Part shown: positions 1 to 6,649 of the stretch, piece after piece
Numbering within the stretch: the stretch's first letter is position 1
How the letters are laid out: every line of letters starts with the position of its first letter
DNA from: CBDUBH01 sp965365345
GTDB lineage: Bacteria > Bacteroidota > Ignavibacteria > Ignavibacteriales > SURF-24
Assembly: GCA_965365345.1 (NCBI GenBank)
Contig: CBDUBH010000075.1
Span: forward strand, 1-18,380
Length of the DNA stretch: 18,380 nt
Reading direction: 5' to 3'
The notes under the pieces: generated by a model
Seen by the model: only the letters and a program-made list of their open reading frames with translations
Told to the model about the DNA's origin: nothing
The model's database searches: none
Translations under genes and position numbers: made by a program

Positions 1-1
1 A

Positions 2-421
2 GCCGAAATTGGTTTACATGATGAAAATATTACTAACGAAAAAGCCATAGAAATCGTCGGCGAAGAAAATTATGAGATCATTAAAAATGCGACTTTAAAT
101 ATTTACAAAAAAGCATCAGAATACGCTTTGGAAAAAGGAATTATAATTGCCGATACGAAAATGGAATTCGGTATTCATAACGGAAAAATTATAATTGTCG
201 ATGAACTATTAACTCCGGATTCATCAAGATTTTGGCCGCTTCAGGGCTATCAAAGAGGAAGAACGCAGCAAAGCTATGACAAGCAATTTATAAGAGATTA
301 TTTGACTTCGGTAAATTTCAACAAGCAGCCGCCGGCACCGGAATTGCCCGAAGAAATTATTCAAGGCACTACCGAAAAATATCTTGAAGCGCTTTACAAA
401 TTAACCGGAGAAAAATTATAA
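2..421 (+). CDS. purC: Phosphoribosylaminoimidazole-succinocarboxamide synthase (SAICAR synthetase), C-terminal part; 5' end outside the window
   Basis: This is the C-terminal 139 residues of SAICAR synthetase, which joins aspartate to CAIR with ATP in cytosolic de novo purine synthesis. The reading frame is open from base 2, so the gene starts upstream of the window. Family signatures visible are DTKMEFG, followed by VDELLTPDSSRFWP, the conserved segment ending in the SSRFW motif, and then a C-terminal helical stretch ending in EKYLEALYKLTGEKL. A TTG at 128 lies inside the family's conserved core, so it is an internal codon and not the start. The TAA stop at 419-421 directly abuts the start codon of the next gene, which suggests translational coupling. 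Identification is firm; only the N-terminal half of the enzyme is unseen. Confidence 0.95.
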   Translation, partial: AEIGLHDENITNEKAIEIVGEENYEIIKNATLNIYKKASEYALEKGIIIADTKMEFGIHNGKIIIVDELLTPDSSRFWPLQGYQRGRTQQSYDKQFIRDYLTSVNFNKQPPAPELPEEIIQGTTEKYLEALYKLTGEKL

Positions 422-721
422 TTGCAGCCCGAGGAAATCAAAATAAAAGATAAAAAATTTCTTTTCATTAAATGGGAAAACGGAAAAGAATCTTTAATAA
501 AATTAACGAATTTGAAACGTGCGTGTCCGTGTGCCGCGTGCAAAAAAGAAAGGGAAGAACAGGGACCGAATTACATCCCGATTTACAGCGATGTTGAAGT
601 TACTGTAAAATCAATAAAACTTGCCGGATCGTATGCAATTACGATCAGCTGGGAAGATGGTCACTCAACGGGAATTTACGAATTTGAAACTTTGGAAAAA
701 CTTGCCGGACAGGAAAAATGA
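422..721 (+). CDS. DUF971 / GBBH-like N-terminal domain protein with a Cys3-His zinc-type site
   Basis: This is a 99-residue stand-alone DUF971 domain, the fold that forms the N-terminal domain of gamma-butyrobetaine hydroxylase. The visible pattern is typical: a basic-hydrophobic strand, then RACPCAAC (C35, C37, C40), then GSYAITISWEDGHSTGIY with H81. In human gamma-butyrobetaine hydroxylase this domain binds zinc through three Cys and one His with the same C-x-C-x2-C spacing, so C35/C37/C40/H81 is the predicted metal site. The cellular function of stand-alone DUF971 proteins is not established; in other bacteria they occur beside or fused to Mrp/ApbC iron-sulfur carrier ATPases. The start is TTG at 422, directly after the purC stop, with GGAG at 407-410 upstream; no ATG occurs early in frame. 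Its end overlaps pgsA by four bases (ATGA). Confidence 0.85.
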   Translation: MQPEEIKIKDKKFLFIKWENGKESLIKLTNLKRACPCAACKKEREEQGPNYIPIYSDVEVTVKSIKLAGSYAITISWEDGHSTGIYEFETLEKLAGQEK

Positions 722-1305
722 TTTTACCTAATCAGTTAACAGTTTTAAGAATAATCCTTACGCCGGTTTTTCTTTTTCTTTTTCTTGCAGATGATCCCGC
801 TTTAAAGCAGGCATCGCTTGTAATATTTATACTCGCAGCAATTACCGATTGGTATGATGGCTGGCTTGCGCGTAAATTCAATTACATTACCGCCTGGGGA
901 AAATTTATGGATCCCCTGGCGGATAAAATTCTTACTTCAACTGCATTTTTTGCTTTTGTATTTTTAGATGTTCTTGAATTTTGGATGGTGCTTGTAATTG
1001 TAATAAGAGATTTTTTGATTACGGGTTTAAGACTTTTTGCCGAATTCAAAGGATATAATATGACCACAAGTATTTCGGCAAAATGGAAAACTTTTATTCA
1101 AATGGTATTTATTTACTATTTACTTTTGGTATACGTTTTTAGGACAATTGAAATAATTCACACAGGAAACGAAGAAATTTTCAAAATTCTTCTAGATCAA
1201 AAATTCATATATTTTACAATGCTTGCAATTACATTATTTACTTTGTACACCGGAATTACATATTTAATTTCCAACAGAAAATTACTTCTTAATCTTTTCA
1301 AATGA
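718..1305 (+). CDS. pgsA: CDP-diacylglycerol-glycerol-3-phosphate 3-phosphatidyltransferase
   Basis: This is an inner-membrane CDP-alcohol phosphatidyltransferase that makes phosphatidylglycerophosphate from CDP-diacylglycerol and glycerol-3-phosphate, the committed step to phosphatidylglycerol and cardiolipin. The start LPNQLTVLRI is the usual PgsA N-terminus. The catalytic CDP-alcohol motif is complete, with D44, D47, G48, A51, R52, G61, D65 and D69 (D-x2-DGxxAR-x8-GxxxDxxxD). Several hydrophobic segments follow (about 35-43, 75-110, 125-140 and 160-185), consistent with a multi-pass membrane protein. The length of 195 aa is close to the 182 aa of E. coli PgsA. It overlaps the preceding DUF971 gene and the following pgpA by four bases each, and pgpA supplies the next enzyme of the pathway. 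PgsA is preferred over other CDP-alcohol transferases because of the N-terminus and this neighbour. Confidence 0.93.
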   Translation: MILPNQLTVLRIILTPVFLFLFLADDPALKQASLVIFILAAITDWYDGWLARKFNYITAWGKFMDPLADKILTSTAFFAFVFLDVLEFWMVLVIVIRDFLITGLRLFAEFKGYNMTTSISAKWKTFIQMVFIYYLLLVYVFRTIEIIHTGNEEIFKILLDQKFIYFTMLAITLFTLYTGITYLISNRKLLLNLFK

Positions 1306-1763
1306 AAAAAATAAATTTTTTAGAAAAATTGCTCGGTTCCGGATTTTATACCGGCTATATTCCATTTGCATCAGGCACTTTCGGAAGTTTAGCCGGCTTG
1401 CTGATCTATTTTATACCCGGCTTTGAAAATCTGTATATCATAATTCCCGCAATTCTTATTTTTTTGATTTTAGGAATAGAAATCGGCGATAAGTTTGATT
1501 TGATCTATGGAAAAGATCCATCCGAATGTACAATTGATGAAATTGTTGGAATGTGGATCTCATTAATTTTAATTCCGAAATCAATAATAAATTCATTGAT
1601 AGTGTTTTTTATATGGAGAATTTTTGATATCGTAAAACCATATCCGGCACGTAAACTCGAATCTCTTAACGGAGGATTAGGAATTATGATTGATGATGTA
1701 GTTGCTTCAATTTACGCCTTAATTTCATCTCACTTGATAATTAGCATATTTAATTTATTTTAA
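1302..1763 (+). CDS. pgpA: Phosphatidylglycerophosphatase A
   Basis: This membrane phosphatase removes the phosphate from phosphatidylglycerophosphate to give phosphatidylglycerol, directly after PgsA in the pathway. PgpA family blocks seen in order are: GTFGSLAG at residues 25-32, the acidic block DPSECTIDEIVG at 72-83, RIFDIVKPYP at 106-115, and GIMIDDVVA at 127-135, whose paired aspartates are a family hallmark. Hydrophobic segments lie between these blocks (about 44-60 and 86-104) and at the C-terminus. The length of 153 aa is slightly below the 172 aa of E. coli PgpA. The ATG at 1302 overlaps the pgsA stop (ATGA), so the two consecutive phospholipid enzymes are translationally coupled. 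Confidence 0.93.
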   Translation: MKKINFLEKLLGSGFYTGYIPFASGTFGSLAGLLIYFIPGFENLYIIIPAILIFLILGIEIGDKFDLIYGKDPSECTIDEIVGMWISLILIPKSIINSLIVFFIWRIFDIVKPYPARKLESLNGGLGIMIDDVVASIYALISSHLIISIFNLF

Positions 1764-1787
1764 AGTAAGAACCAAAAAGGGAAAACC

Positions 1788-3044
1788 ATGCGCGCTCAAA
1801 TTATTACTGTTGGTGATGAAATCTTAATTGGACAAACTTTAAATACAAATGCTGCATTTATCGGCGAAGAACTTACCAAAGCACAAATTCAAATTTATAA
1901 ATCAAGCGTTGTCGGTGATATAGAAGATGAGATCATAAACGAATTCAGGAGCGCAATGAATTCTAGCGATCTCGTAATTGTAACTGGCGGATTGGGTCCA
2001 ACTCACGATGATCTTACAAAACCCTGTATTGTGAAATATTTCAATACTGAACTTGTTGAAAATAAAGAAGTGCTGCAGGATATAAAAGAACTTTTTGAAA
2101 AGCGCGGCAGAGTAATGGCTCAAATAAATGAACAGCAAGCGCTCGTGCCAAAAAATTGTGAAGTGATTAGAAATCATAACGGAACAGCACCAGGAATGTG
2201 GATAGAAAAAGACGGTAAAATTCTTGTTTCAATGCCGGGTGTTCCGCACGAAATGAAAGAAATGATGCGGAATTTCGTTTTACCCAAACTTGCAAAAATT
2301 GAAAGAAAAAATAAAAATGTAATTAAGATCAAAAATCTTCTAACAACCGGAATTCCTGAATCAACTCTTTTTGAAAAACTAGGAAATATTGATGAACTTT
2401 TGAAAGGATCAAAATTAGCATTTCTCCCGAGTCAATTCGGTGTAAAAATGCGCATTACAGTTGAAGAAGAAAATGAAGAACTTGCATCAAATAAACTTTT
2501 TGAAATTGAACAGAAAATAAGATCCGCAGCAGGAAGATACATTTACGGGAAAGAAAATGAAACTCTGGAAGAAGTTGTGGGAAGATTGTTAAACGAAAGA
2601 GGATTAACACTTTCGATAGCAGAATCCTGCACCGGCGGCTTGATTTCTAACAGAATTACAAACATAAGCGGAAGCAGCAATTATTTTGAAAGAGGAGTTG
2701 TTTCTTACAGTAATGGAGCAAAAGTTGAATTGCTTAAAGTCGAAGAAGATGTAATAAGACAATATGGAGCAGTAAGTATAGAGGTTGCCAGACAAATGGC
2801 TGACGGAATCCGCTCTATCAGCGGTACAGATATCGGAATTGCAGTAACGGGAATTTTGGGTCCCACAGGCACAACTGCTGATAAAAATGTCGGTTTAGTT
2901 TACATCGGAATTTGTGATGAGAATCTTTGTACTGCAAAAAAATTCAATTTCGGGAATGAAAGATTGCTTAATAAAGATAGAGCCGCACAAACTGCATTAG
3001 ATATGTTAAGAAGGCATTTACTCGGAATTCCGTATGACGAATAG
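1788..3044 (+). CDS. cinA: CinA family protein: molybdopterin-binding-like domain plus nicotinamide-nucleotide amidase (PncC) domain
   Basis: This is a two-domain CinA of 418 aa, about the usual length. The N-terminal MoCF-like domain shows GDEILIGQTLNTNA (residues 9-22) and TGGLGPTHDD (about 66-75), and in characterised CinA proteins it has ADP-ribose pyrophosphatase activity. The C-terminal PncC domain deamidates NMN to NaMN in pyridine-nucleotide recycling and has the hallmark AESCTGG, with S280 and C281, followed by the GVVSYSNGAK block. The start at 1788 is supported by AAGGGA at 1777-1782. It lies 24 bases after pgpA and overlaps thpR by 11 bases. The name comes from competence-inducible genes in Gram-positives; the recA neighbourhood here matches that old association, but nothing in this window indicates competence. 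Confidence 0.93.
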   Translation: MRAQIITVGDEILIGQTLNTNAAFIGEELTKAQIQIYKSSVVGDIEDEIINEFRSAMNSSDLVIVTGGLGPTHDDLTKPCIVKYFNTELVENKEVLQDIKELFEKRGRVMAQINEQQALVPKNCEVIRNHNGTAPGMWIEKDGKILVSMPGVPHEMKEMMRNFVLPKLAKIERKNKNVIKIKNLLTTGIPESTLFEKLGNIDELLKGSKLAFLPSQFGVKMRITVEEENEELASNKLFEIEQKIRSAAGRYIYGKENETLEEVVGRLLNERGLTLSIAESCTGGLISNRITNISGSSNYFERGVVSYSNGAKVELLKVEEDVIRQYGAVSIEVARQMADGIRSISGTDIGIAVTGILGPTGTTADKNVGLVYIGICDENLCTAKKFNFGNERLLNKDRAAQTALDMLRRHLLGIPYDE

Positions 3045-3576
3045 ATTATTCATAGCATTAAAATTTCCTGAAGAAATTACTGAAGAAATTGTACGCTTAC
3101 GAAAAGAAGCATTTCAGGATTATATAAGCCTGAAGTGGGAGCCGCAGGAAAAGCTTCATTTAACATTAAAATTTTTAGATGATGTTGAAATTTCCAAAAT
3201 TGAAAAAATTACTGAAACTATAAAAAATACGGTTCAAAATTACGAAAAAATAAAAGCGGAATTTGACCGTTTCGGATTCTTTTTACCTCGGATTTTATGG
3301 CTTGGATTAAGAGTTGACGAGCATCTTTTTTCACTAGTGAAAGACCTAAATATTTCCCTAAAAAAGTTGAATTTTGAGCAAGAATCAAGGAACTTTAAAC
3401 CCCATATTACCATTTTAAGGATAAAAGAAAAATTAAATCCGGAGTTTGTTGAGAGCTTTAAAAATTTCAAAATTCCTTCTCTTAATTTTCAAATGAAAGA
3501 TGTTGTATTAATGAAAAGTGAATTGCAAAAGGGCGGATCAATTTATAACGAAATTTCAAGTTTTTATTTAAAATAA
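3034..3576 (+). CDS. thpR: RNA 2',3'-cyclic phosphodiesterase (2H / LigT family)
   Basis: This is a 2H phosphoesterase of 180 aa, the usual size for ThpR (formerly LigT). These enzymes open 2',3'-cyclic phosphates on RNA ends and can join some tRNA halves through 2'-5' links. Both catalytic H-x-T-x motifs are present: H42-L-T44-L and H124-I-T126-I. The N-terminal RLFIALKFP and the central PRILWLGL are also family features. The ATG at 3034 lies inside the end of cinA (11-base overlap in another frame), and the gene ends 14 bases before recA. The order cinA-thpR-recA is also known from Deinococcus radiodurans, where the three form an operon. The biological RNA substrate cannot be read from the sequence. 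Confidence 0.9.
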   Translation: MTNRLFIALKFPEEITEEIVRLRKEAFQDYISLKWEPQEKLHLTLKFLDDVEISKIEKITETIKNTVQNYEKIKAEFDRFGFFLPRILWLGLRVDEHLFSLVKDLNISLKKLNFEQESRNFKPHITILRIKEKLNPEFVESFKNFKIPSLNFQMKDVVLMKSELQKGGSIYNEISSFYLK

Positions 3577-3590
3577 ACGGAGTACATTTA

Positions 3591-4646
3591 ATGGCTAACG
3601 AAAAAGAAGCAAAACTCAAAATTTTGGAAGATACCATTTCTACAATTGAAAAGAATTTCGGAAAAGGTTCTATCATGAAATTGGGTGATGGTGTTATCAA
3701 TCAGGTAGAATCAATTTCAACAGGTTCAATTTCGCTTGATTATGCTTTAGGAATCGGCGGAGTTCCAAGAGGAAGAATTGTTGAAATTTACGGTCCTGAA
3801 TCTTCAGGTAAAACAACTTTGTGTTTGCACATAATTTCAGAAGCGCAAAAAACCGGCGGACTTGCTGCTTTTATTGATGCTGAGCATGCGCTTGATGTAA
3901 ATTATGCTAAAAGACTTGGTGTTGATACTGCAAATCTTTTACTTTCACAACCCGATTACGGCGAACAGGCTTTGGAAATTGTTGATACTTTAATCAGAAG
4001 TAACGCGCTTGATATAATCGTAATTGATTCAGTTGCTGCTTTGGTTCCGCGCGCTGAAATTGAAGGCGAAATGGGCGATTCTCACATGGCTGTTCAGGCA
4101 AGATTGATGTCTCAGGCTTTGCGTAAAATTACAGGCGCAATTTCAAGATCTAAAACTTGCGTGATCTTTACAAATCAGTTAAGAAGTAAAATCGGAGTTA
4201 TGTTCGGAAGTCCTGAAACAACAACAGGCGGTAACGCGCTAAAATTCTACGCTTCTTTAAGAATTGATATCAGAAGAATTGCAGCAATTAAAGAAGGAAC
4301 TGACGTAATCGGTAACAGAACAAAAATCAAAATAGTGAAAAGCAAAGTTGCTCCGCCGTTCAAAGAAATCGAATTTGATATTCTTTATAACGAAGGAATA
4401 AGCAAAACCGGCGATGTTTTGGATCTTGCTATCGAACATGGTTTAATCAAAAAAAGCGGCGCTTGGCTTTCTTACGGTGATGAAAGATATCAAGGAAGGG
4501 AACAATTCAGAGGTAAAATGATTGAAAATCCCGAATTGATGGAAAAACTTAAAACCGAAGTTAAGCAAAAATTGGGAATGATAAAAACCAATGGTGAAGC
4601 TGCTCCTGTTGAAGAAGCCGAGCCGGTAAAAGAAAAGAAAAAATAA
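3591..4646 (+). CDS. recA: Recombinase RecA
   Basis: This is the DNA strand-exchange protein of homologous recombination and the co-protease for SOS induction. At 351 aa it is full length (E. coli 353). Visible elements are the N-terminal helix and FGKGSIMKLGD, Walker A GPESSGKT (residues 68-75), DAEHALD, Walker B LDIIVIDSVAALVP, the L1 segment around EMGDSHMAVQARLMSQ, and the L2 segment FGSPETTTGGNALKFYAS. The C-terminus is an acidic run followed by EKKK. The start at 3591 is preceded by CGGAG at 3578-3582. Only 14 bases separate it from thpR, leaving no room for a full promoter with operator there, so expression probably depends at least partly on read-through from cinA/thpR. I see no obvious LexA-type palindrome. 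recX follows after 6 bases. Confidence 0.98.
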   Translation: MANEKEAKLKILEDTISTIEKNFGKGSIMKLGDGVINQVESISTGSISLDYALGIGGVPRGRIVEIYGPESSGKTTLCLHIISEAQKTGGLAAFIDAEHALDVNYAKRLGVDTANLLLSQPDYGEQALEIVDTLIRSNALDIIVIDSVAALVPRAEIEGEMGDSHMAVQARLMSQALRKITGAISRSKTCVIFTNQLRSKIGVMFGSPETTTGGNALKFYASLRIDIRRIAAIKEGTDVIGNRTKIKIVKSKVAPPFKEIEFDILYNEGISKTGDVLDLAIEHGLIKKSGAWLSYGDERYQGREQFRGKMIENPELMEKLKTEVKQKLGMIKTNGEAAPVEEAEPVKEKKK

Positions 4647-4652
4647 TCTTTT

Positions 4653-5276
4653 ATGAAGATCATAAAAATTACAAAGGTAAAAAATAACGCGAAAATATCT
4701 TTTGAAAATGGTGATAAACTTTTTTTGCGTTACGAGATCTTTGTAAAAAATGCTTTAAGAAAAGGAGATGAAGTAAGCGATGAACTTATTTCATCTCTTA
4801 ATTATCAAAATGAATTTTTCCTTGCCAAAGAAACCGCATTCAGAATTATTACCCGCAGAATCCATTCAGCTAAGGAATTAGAACGAAAATTACTTCAGCG
4901 AAAACTCGATCAGAAAATAGTTGCGGAAGTTGTTGCCGATCTAGTTGAAAATAAATATGTTGATGATGAAACATTTGCAAAAGCTTTTATTGATGAAAGA
5001 AGAACTAGAAAATTTGCCGGAGTTAATAAATTGAAAAATGATCTGCGTGCAAAAGGTGTTTCACGAGAAATAATTGAAAATTTTGTTGAAGAAGATTTTG
5101 AAAGCGAATTTGAAAATGCGATAAAAATTGGCGAAAAAAAATTAAATTCTCTTCAAAATAAATTTTCAGATAAAAGAGAATTAAAACAAAAACTTTCATC
5201 ATATCTGATGCTCAAAGGATTTAACTTTGATGTAATTAAGCAGGCTGCTGAAAAATTGATAAATAGTGAAGATTAA
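4653..5276 (+). CDS. recX: Regulatory protein RecX
   Basis: RecX binds RecA filaments and inhibits or modulates their extension and co-protease activity. The protein of 207 aa is longer than E. coli RecX (166 aa) because of an N-terminal lead, as in many non-proteobacterial forms. The diagnostic first helical repeat is seen as RRIHSAKELERKLLQRKL, followed by VVADLVENKYVDDETFAKAFIDER, matching the family pattern R-x-rS-x2-EL-x2-KL ... lDD-x2-FA, then GVNKLKNDLRAKGVS. Two further weaker helical repeats follow to the C-terminus. It lies 6 bases after recA, the classic recA-recX arrangement, with no obvious Shine-Dalgarno in the gap. It is the last gene of the first block; the 149 bases after it are A/T-rich with no clear signal. 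Confidence 0.92.
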   Translation: MKIIKITKVKNNAKISFENGDKLFLRYEIFVKNALRKGDEVSDELISSLNYQNEFFLAKETAFRIITRRIHSAKELERKLLQRKLDQKIVAEVVADLVENKYVDDETFAKAFIDERRTRKFAGVNKLKNDLRAKGVSREIIENFVEEDFESEFENAIKIGEKKLNSLQNKFSDKRELKQKLSSYLMLKGFNFDVIKQAAEKLINSED

Positions 5277-5425
5277 AAATTCAAAAAAACTTTTAAAGAA
5301 GAATCACTTTTTACAATAAATTCTTTTAATAAATCAATACCAAATTCTGAAATATAAATTTTATTTTATTTGCTAATCTAAGTTCAATTTAATAATTTTA
5401 ATAGCTAAATAAATATCTAAATTTT
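5277..5425. other. A/T-rich intergenic spacer after recX
   Basis: There is no gene in either strand. Short A/T-only inverted stretches occur around 5290-5330 (an AAAGAA / TTCTTT type pairing), but they are too weak to call a terminator. The spacer probably contains the recX transcript end and the promoter of the acyl-CoA dehydrogenase gene, but I cannot place either. Confidence 0.5.
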
Positions 5426-6595
5426 ATGGAAAAATTTATTGGCGTTGATTATCTGCAATTAGATAATCTTTTAAGTGAAGATGAAATTCTAATCCGAAAT
5501 TCAGTTCGCGAATTTATTGATTCCGAATTGATTCCAATCATTGAAGAGTACAACAGAAAATCAGAATTTCCGATGCAGCTTATCCCCAAAATGGCTGAAC
5601 TCGGAGTTTTTGGTAGTACTTTGCCAGCAAAATACGGCTGCGCCGAAATGAACAACGTTGCTTACGGTTTGGTAATGCAGGAGCTTGAAAGAGGCGATAG
5701 CGGCTTGCGTAGTTTTGTTTCGGTTCAAAGTGCGCTTGTTATGTATCCCATTTTTACTTTTGGAAGTGAAGCGCAAAAAGATTTTTGGCTTCCGAAATTG
5801 GCCTCCGGCGAAAAGATCGGATGTTTCGGTTTAACTGAACCGGATTACGGATCGAATCCCGGCGGAATGGTTACAAAAGCTGAAAAGATTGACGGCGGAT
5901 ATAAAATCAACGGCGCAAAAATGTGGATTACAAACGGAACAATTGCTGATGTTGCGGTTGTTTGGGCAAAGCTTGACGGAATTGTAAACGGATTTCTTGT
6001 TGAAAAAGGAACCAAAGGATTTACAGCTCCCGAAATGAAAGGAAAACATTCACTTCGCGCTTCTGTAACTTCCGAACTTGTATTTGAAGATGTTGAAATT
6101 CCAGAGGAAAATATTCTGCCGAATTCAAAAGGATTGAAACACGCTTTGATGTGCTTAAATCAAGCGAGATACGGAATTGCATGGGGAGTAACCGGGGCAA
6201 TGATGGCTTGCTACGAAACAGCAATGAATTACGCAAAATCAAGAAAACAATTCAGCAAACCGATAGCCGCTTACCAAATTACACAGGAAAAATTGGTTTA
6301 TATGCTTACCGAAATCACCAAAGCGCAATTACTAAATTGGCGAATCGGAAGAATGAAGGACGAAGGAACTTTGAAACATACTCATGTTTCATTAGCAAAA
6401 AGAAATAATTGTGAAAAGGCTCTTGATATTGCAAGGATTGCACGTGAAATTTTAGGTGCTAACGGAATTTTGGATGAATATCCTATTATGCGTCATTCTG
6501 CAAATCTGGAATCAGTTAAAACTTACGAAGGCACGCATGAAATGCATACGTTAATCCTGGGTGAAGATATAACCGGCTTTCCGGCGTTTGATTAA
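5426..6595 (+). CDS. gcdH: Acyl-CoA dehydrogenase, glutaryl-CoA dehydrogenase type
   Basis: This is an FAD-dependent acyl-CoA dehydrogenase of 389 aa. Blocks point to the glutaryl-CoA subgroup, which oxidises and decarboxylates glutaryl-CoA to crotonyl-CoA in lysine/tryptophan breakdown. They are: GLRSFVSVQSALVMYPI with R95 and S99 (equivalent to the glutarate-binding Arg and Ser of human GCDH), GCFGLTEPDYGSNPGGM, KMWITNG, SLRASVTSELVFEDVEIPEENILP, ARYGIAWG and YEGTHEMHTLILG. E368 in YEGTHE is the expected catalytic base. A purely non-decarboxylating relative cannot be excluded. The gene stands alone, with no electron-transfer flavoprotein or other lysine-degradation gene beside it. The ATG at 5426 has no strong Shine-Dalgarno; a later start would cut into the N-terminal helical domain. 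Confidence 0.85.
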   Translation: MEKFIGVDYLQLDNLLSEDEILIRNSVREFIDSELIPIIEEYNRKSEFPMQLIPKMAELGVFGSTLPAKYGCAEMNNVAYGLVMQELERGDSGLRSFVSVQSALVMYPIFTFGSEAQKDFWLPKLASGEKIGCFGLTEPDYGSNPGGMVTKAEKIDGGYKINGAKMWITNGTIADVAVVWAKLDGIVNGFLVEKGTKGFTAPEMKGKHSLRASVTSELVFEDVEIPEENILPNSKGLKHALMCLNQARYGIAWGVTGAMMACYETAMNYAKSRKQFSKPIAAYQITQEKLVYMLTEITKAQLLNWRIGRMKDEGTLKHTHVSLAKRNNCEKALDIARIAREILGANGILDEYPIMRHSANLESVKTYEGTHEMHTLILGEDITGFPAFD

Positions 6596-6604
6596 ATCAA
6601 AATT

Positions 6605-6628
6605 TGACCGCTTGCCTGCGGTCATTTT
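6605..6628 (+). terminator. Hairpin between the acyl-CoA dehydrogenase gene and guaB, terminator-like
   Basis: A perfect inverted repeat, GACCGC (6606-6611) and GCGGTC (6618-6623) with loop TTGCCT, is extended by one T-A pair and followed by TTTT at 6625-6628. It begins 10 bases after the dehydrogenase stop and is the only G/C-rich segment in that 54-base gap, which fits a Rho-independent terminator. The T run is short, so termination may be partial. Confidence 0.55.
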
Positions 6629-6649
6629 AATATAAATTCAGAGGACAAA

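Noticed and set aside
128..421. TTG at 128 as the start of a short separate gene
   Set aside because: The frame is open back to base 2 and the residues before 128 continue the SAICAR synthetase sequence, so 128 is internal to purC.
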